64,000 nucleotides of DNA from NCBI GenBank assembly GCA_005765155.1, contig VCCP01000007.1, forward strand, positions 2,373,501 to 2,437,500, given 5' to 3'. This document shows positions 15,001 through 21,000 of this stretch, in pieces; within the stretch, counting starts at the first letter, position 1; the number at the start of each line of letters is the position of its first letter. Under the pieces are notes generated by a model. That model saw only the letters and a list, made by a program, of their open reading frames with translations, ran no database searches and was not told where the DNA came from. The DNA is from Zelopaecilomyces penicillatus (lineage: Eukaryota; Ascomycota; Sordariomycetes; Hypocreales; Pseudodiploosporaceae). Position numbers and translations under genes: made by a program.

Positions 15001-18000
15001 ATATGGCGAACTCCATTCCTATTGAAGAATCCAGTCTCCCTCTGGTTCCCTACTCTAGCTTCATTCGGTACCTAAAGAACACAGACATCGAGGCTTCGTC
15101 GGATTACTGGAGAGGCCAGCTTCACCAAGCTACCAAGGCGTCATTCCCATCATCAGTTGCTCGCCCTGGCAAGCCCGAGACGCGAACACACGTGAAGCAC
15201 ATCAAGCTTGTAGACTTCAATCAAGCTGGCATTGTCCGCGCAACCATTTTCCGTGCTGCCTGGGCTATTGTACACGCCGCATTGTCGGACCACACCTCAG
15301 ATATCTGCTTTGGTGCAACCGTATCTGGCCGACAAGCTCCCGTTGCTGGTATTGAGAGAATTGCAGGTCCCCTTATCGCAACTGTCCCAGTTCGAGTCCG
15401 CCTCGACCGACGCCAACCTGTCTCCGACTACCTCAAAGCCATCCAGCGCCAAGCCACCGAGATGGTGAGCCACGAACAGTTTGGTCTGCAGCGAATTGCC
15501 CGTCTCAGCACCAGCGCCAAAGCAGCCACAGATTTCTCCATCTTGCTTGTCATCCAGCCCAAGGAAATCGTTGCAGTTGATCACGCATGCAGTGGAGACA
15601 AGCCTCTCATGGAGATTGCTGCTGGAGAAGAGACTTCGACCACTTTCAAGACCAACATGACAAACTACTTTACCTACCCGCTTGTCGTGCAGGCCCACGT
15701 AGACAACGATAACTCAGAGCTTCATCTCATCTACAATGCTGCTTGCTTAGACAAAGAGCAGATGAATACTCTAGGCGAGCAGTTCAGTCATGTTGTTAGT
15801 CAACTGGTCAAGTTCTCCTCCACTGGTGGATTGGTTGGAGATATCTCGCTTGCCAGTGATGTGGACGTCAATCAAGCCACAGCTTGGAACAATTCTCAGT
15901 CACTTGAGAGAGATAGCTATCCTACTGCATCGGCCAATACTACAGTTTTGGACCTTGTAGAGAGACAAGCTTCTCTTCGCCCTGACTCCGTGGCTATCAA
16001 CTCATGGGACGGTAGCATGACATACAAGCAGCTTCTGCAGTCGATCCATCGTCTGGCACTTCAACTTCAGCAAACAAATGCTGTTCAACCTGGTGAAATG
16101 GTTCCCATTCACCTTGGAAGATCAGTTTGGACACCTGTCGCCATGCTTGCCATCAACATGCTTGGAGCTGCTTTTGTAACCTTGGATTGGGAAACCAGCC
16201 AGTCTCATATTGAGCAGATCCTTGCAGACACCAAGGCCCGCACCATTGTCAGCTTACCAGGCATGGTTGATTCCGACATCGCTTCATCAGTTGAACATGT
16301 TATCGAAGTTTCATCAGAGACTCTCTCTTTGCACGACAGTCTCGACATGAACAGCTATAATACAACAAAGGTGGTAGTCACTGCCCAAGACGTAGCTTAT
16401 GTTTCATTCGCCACCACAGACAACGATGAGACCTTAGTGAAAGGTATCGTCATGGAGCACGGCAGTGCTTGTGCCGGTCAACTCCAGTTCTCTCACCAAA
16501 TCGATCTTCATTCCGATGATCGAATTGCCAATATCGCCAGAAGCGGCTCTGAGCTTCTTATCGCAGAGGTGTTGGCTCCCTTGACTTCAGGGGCTACGGT
16601 CTGTATCCCAAGTCCTGCAAGCCAGACCACCGCCGACCTTGTCGATTTCTTGAACACCAACAACATCACATGGGCTGTCGTTTCTGCCCATCAAGCATCC
16701 CAGATCCGACCAGCTGATGTCCCCGAGTTGCAAAACATCATTGTGCCAGGGATCCACGTCCCAACCGAAGGTCTCAAAGAATGGGCAGATAGTGCCTCCA
16801 GTGGACGCAAGGTTCTTGGGGGATGGATTCTGCCCGAGACTGGTGTTTTGGACACCATTTTCGAGCTTACCTCCGACTCCTGGCGAACACTCGGTCGTCC
16901 CGCTGCCGGCAACAAATGCTGGATCGTGGACCCCTCCAACTATCAGAAACTGGCACCAATCGGCTGCACTGGCGAGCTTATCCTTCAGAGCCCTTCTCTT
17001 GCACGCGGCTATCTCAATAATGAGGAACAAACCTCAAGCGTCTTTGTTGAGAGAGATGCTATGCCCAACGCCCAGTGGAGACAGACTCTTGAATCTGAGG
17101 ATTTGTCTGCTGAGCGATGCCTCAAGACTGGCTTCAATGTCAAGTATACTTCTGACGGAAACATTGTCTTCGTCGGCCTCATTAGCTCTGGAAATACCGA
17201 AAACGTCATCATCGATGCTCTTTCCAATGAGGTCGAACTGGCAGTTCTTGGAAGGTCTGACAACGGCAAGTTGACTGCTTTCCTCCTGGTTGGTGATAAC
17301 GTCATGGAAGATGCTACAATCACAGCGGAGAACACTTTCATTCCTGTTTCTTCCGTGAAACAGTCTCTCCGCTCTAGGCTGGTTGACTTGATACCCGAGT
17401 TGGAAACCCTCCTCCAGGCACACTTGGTTCCCCAGGAAGTCCTACTCGTCCGGGCCACTTATAAACAACCCACCGGTGCACGTCTTCTCCAAGAAATGGA
17501 AGCCTTGAGCTCTGAACGGCTCTCTGCTCTGTCTCTTGAGGCTCACATTGCTAACATGCGAGGCAAGGGTGCCCCATTATCTCCTACCGAGTTAAGCTTG
17601 AGAGATCTCTGGGCTCAAGTACTTGGCCTTGAGGTTGACAATATTGGCAAGCATGACAACTTCTTCAAGATTGGCGGTGATTCCATCACCACTATCCAGC
17701 TTGTCTCCCTCGCACAGGAGCGCGGACTTAGCTTGACTGCTTCCGAGGTCTTTGCCCACCTTGAGCTCTCGGAAATGGCATCCTGCGTTGATTCCAAAGA
17801 CCCATCCACTGCTGCTGACCAGTCCGAAACCGAGCCCTTCTCCCTTCTTTCCGATGAAATCTCACGCGAGTCTGTCATTGCCGAAGCCGCAGAGCAGTGC
17901 AGCGTGCCAGCTTCAAGCATCGCCGATGCCTTCCCATGCACACCGCTGCAAGAAGGTCTCATCTCCCTAGCTGAGAAGCAGAGCGGCTCATATGTCGCGA

Positions 18001-21000
18001 GGTTTGTGCTGTCTATTCCCAAGAAAGCCGACCTGGGTCGGTTTAAGAGCGCCATGGAGCAAATGTTCGCATTGTGCTCCAACTTGCGAACTCGCATTAT
18101 CTTCTACGCTGGTGAATCTATGCTTCAGGTCACTGTCAATGAGGAGATTAAGTGGCGCATGATTTCTGCACCCGAATTGTCGCTAGCAGAGGCCTTGGAG
18201 CAGAACCAAGATATCATGACAACCTCTACTGGATTCGGCATGCCACTTTCTTACTTTAGCCTCATCAGCGACAATCAAGGCCAGACTCATATGATCTGGG
18301 ATATCCATCACTCAATCTACGACGGCTGGGCGATGAGCATTATGCTAAACACTCTCCAAAAGCTGTACGACGGCGAAAACATCAACGCTTCTCAGATCTC
18401 CCCCTTCAGCAAGTACGTCAAGTATGTCCTGGATGCTTCCAAGGATACCTCCTCCGGCCAAGACTACTGGAAATCTCAGTTCCCCAATGCCAACGTTCCC
18501 CACTTCCCCAGGGTCTCCATGGAGCTTGGTTCAAACGTCAATACCGATGAAGAAGAACACGAAGCCACCATGACTCACCCCCTCGCTCTTCCCAAGCAGC
18601 GTGGGGAAATTCCTGGAGTCACTCTGCCCACCGTCCTGCGTGCCGCATGGGCTCTCGTTCTCTCCGAGTATCTCGAAACCAAGGAAGTTGTTTTCGGGAA
18701 CACTGTTTCAGGCCGCAGCGCCGCCTTGCAAGGCATTACCAAGGTTGTTGGACCTACCATTGGCACTCTGCCTATCCGAGTACAGTTCCAGGACAAGAAG
18801 GATGGCGAGCAGAGCACTGTTCGTCAGTATCTCGAGGAAATACAGCAGCAGGCTAATGACATGATTCCTTATGAGCACATGGGTCTTCAAGAGATTGCCC
18901 AGATCGACCAGGCGACCAAGGAAGCTTGCAAGTTCCAGAACTTGCTCATCATTCAACCTGGTGGTCGTCGTGACGATGTCGAGGGAGAAGCCCAAGCCAA
19001 CAACGATAGTGACAAGTTCGATGTTCTTGCTATCAAGGATCTCACATCCTCCTCGTCTGGCAGCGCACAGCGGTATCATGTCTACCCCCTTGTGTTCCAA
19101 TGCATGCTCGAATCCGCCGACTCCGTCAAGATTTACGCAAACTACAATCCCCGCATTCTCTCCGCCGCCCAGATGGATGCCATGTGCCACCACTTCTCCC
19201 ACGTGGTATCACAGCTCCTTTCCGCGTCTACCACCGACGCACCACTATCCTCAGTCAGCCTCACCTCTCAGTACGACGTCTCCAAGGCTCGGGCCTGGGC
19301 GCTCGAGAGAGCTAATCCAGTCTACGAACAAGACAAATGTATTCACGACCTTATCTTTTCACAGGCGACTGCTCAATCCTTGACCAAAAAGGAAGCCGTT
19401 TACTCCTGGGATGGCACTATGACATATGCTGAGCTTGACCAAGCTTCTACACGCCTCGCTGCTTACCTTTCAGAGCTTGGCGTTCAACCTGAAACATTTG
19501 TTCCTATCTGCTTCGAGAAGAGTCTCTGGACCATCGTTGCTATGCTGGGTGTTATGAAGGCTGGCGGTGCTTTTGTGCCACTGGATCCGACACACCCAAC
19601 CAACCGCCGCCGAGCTTTGATTGAAGATATTTCCAACGTCAATGTCATCATCTGCTCGGAATCCACCGCCGAAGAGTGTGCAGGTCTAGCCAACACTGCC
19701 ATTACCCTCACTTCCGCTCTTATTGATCAGCTAGCTCTGTCAAACAAGACTCAGACCAACAGCAACATCCAACTGACAACTACAAACGCCGCCTACGCCA
19801 TCTTCACTTCAGGCTCAACTGGAAAACCCAAGTGTGTCGTCATGGAGCACCGTTCTCTCTGCTCCAGCATCATGGGCCATGGACGCGATATCGGACTCAA
19901 CACCGACTCACGCGTCTTCCAATTCTCAAGCTACGTCTTTGACGTCAGCCTTGGTGAGATTCTCACAACCCTGGTGTTTGGTGGAACCATTTGTGTGCCC
20001 TCGGATGAGGATCGTCTCTCCGGTAGTGGCCTCCCCGCCTTCATCTCACGCAGCCGCGCCAATGTTGCTATGCTCACCCCCTCAGTTGCCAACACCATCG
20101 CTCCAGAGGAGGTCCCAACTCTCAAGACCCTCGTCTTGGGTGGTGAGGCGCCAACTCGGGAGAACTTGCAGACCTGGCATGGACATGTCAGGGTCGTCAA
20201 CGGCTACGGTCCCGCAGAAGCATGCATTTACTGCAGCATTTCCGACTTTGATAGCCCAACAAGCCGCCCTACTATCATTGGTAATGGTTCCAACTTCAAC
20301 CTTTGGATAGTCGATGTGAACGATCCATCGCGCCTTGCTCCCTTGGGATGCAGCGGCGAGTTGCTCCTCGAAGGCCCTGGCCTGGCCAGAGGCTACCTCA
20401 ACAACGAGACAGCAACAAGCAAGGCATTCATTGAAATGGATAGCTTCGAATGGATGTCGTCCTCCAACACTGATAAGAAGTCCGGAACTAAATTCTACCG
20501 TACTGGTGATTTGGCCAAGTATACCCTTGACGGCCGAGTTGAGTACATGGGCCGTAAGGACACACAAGTCAAGCTTCACGGACAGCGAATCGAGCTCGGT
20601 GAGATTGAGCATCAAATCAAGACTTCAGCTCTTCTCGAATCATTCGCTGAGCATGTCGTCGTCGACCTCCTCCGCTCAGAAGGTCGCGAGGCACTTGTTT
20701 CCATTGTTAGCCGAACTGGCATCGACCTCATCAACAACGCCTCCCCTATCATGATGATGATGATGACGGAGGTCCTTCGCGCCAAATTCGCCAATCTCTC
20801 GTCCGAGCTTGGTACCGTGTTGCCGCAATACATGGTTCCTCGCTATTTTGTCCTCGTTTCCCACATGCCCAAGACCACATCTGGCAAGATCGACCGCCGG
20901 CGCCTCAAGGAGGAAATCAGCGTCTTGTCCAGCTCGGATCTCAAGGCCTACTTTGTGGATCCATCTTCTTCTTTCGACATCAATGACAGTTCTGTCGTTG

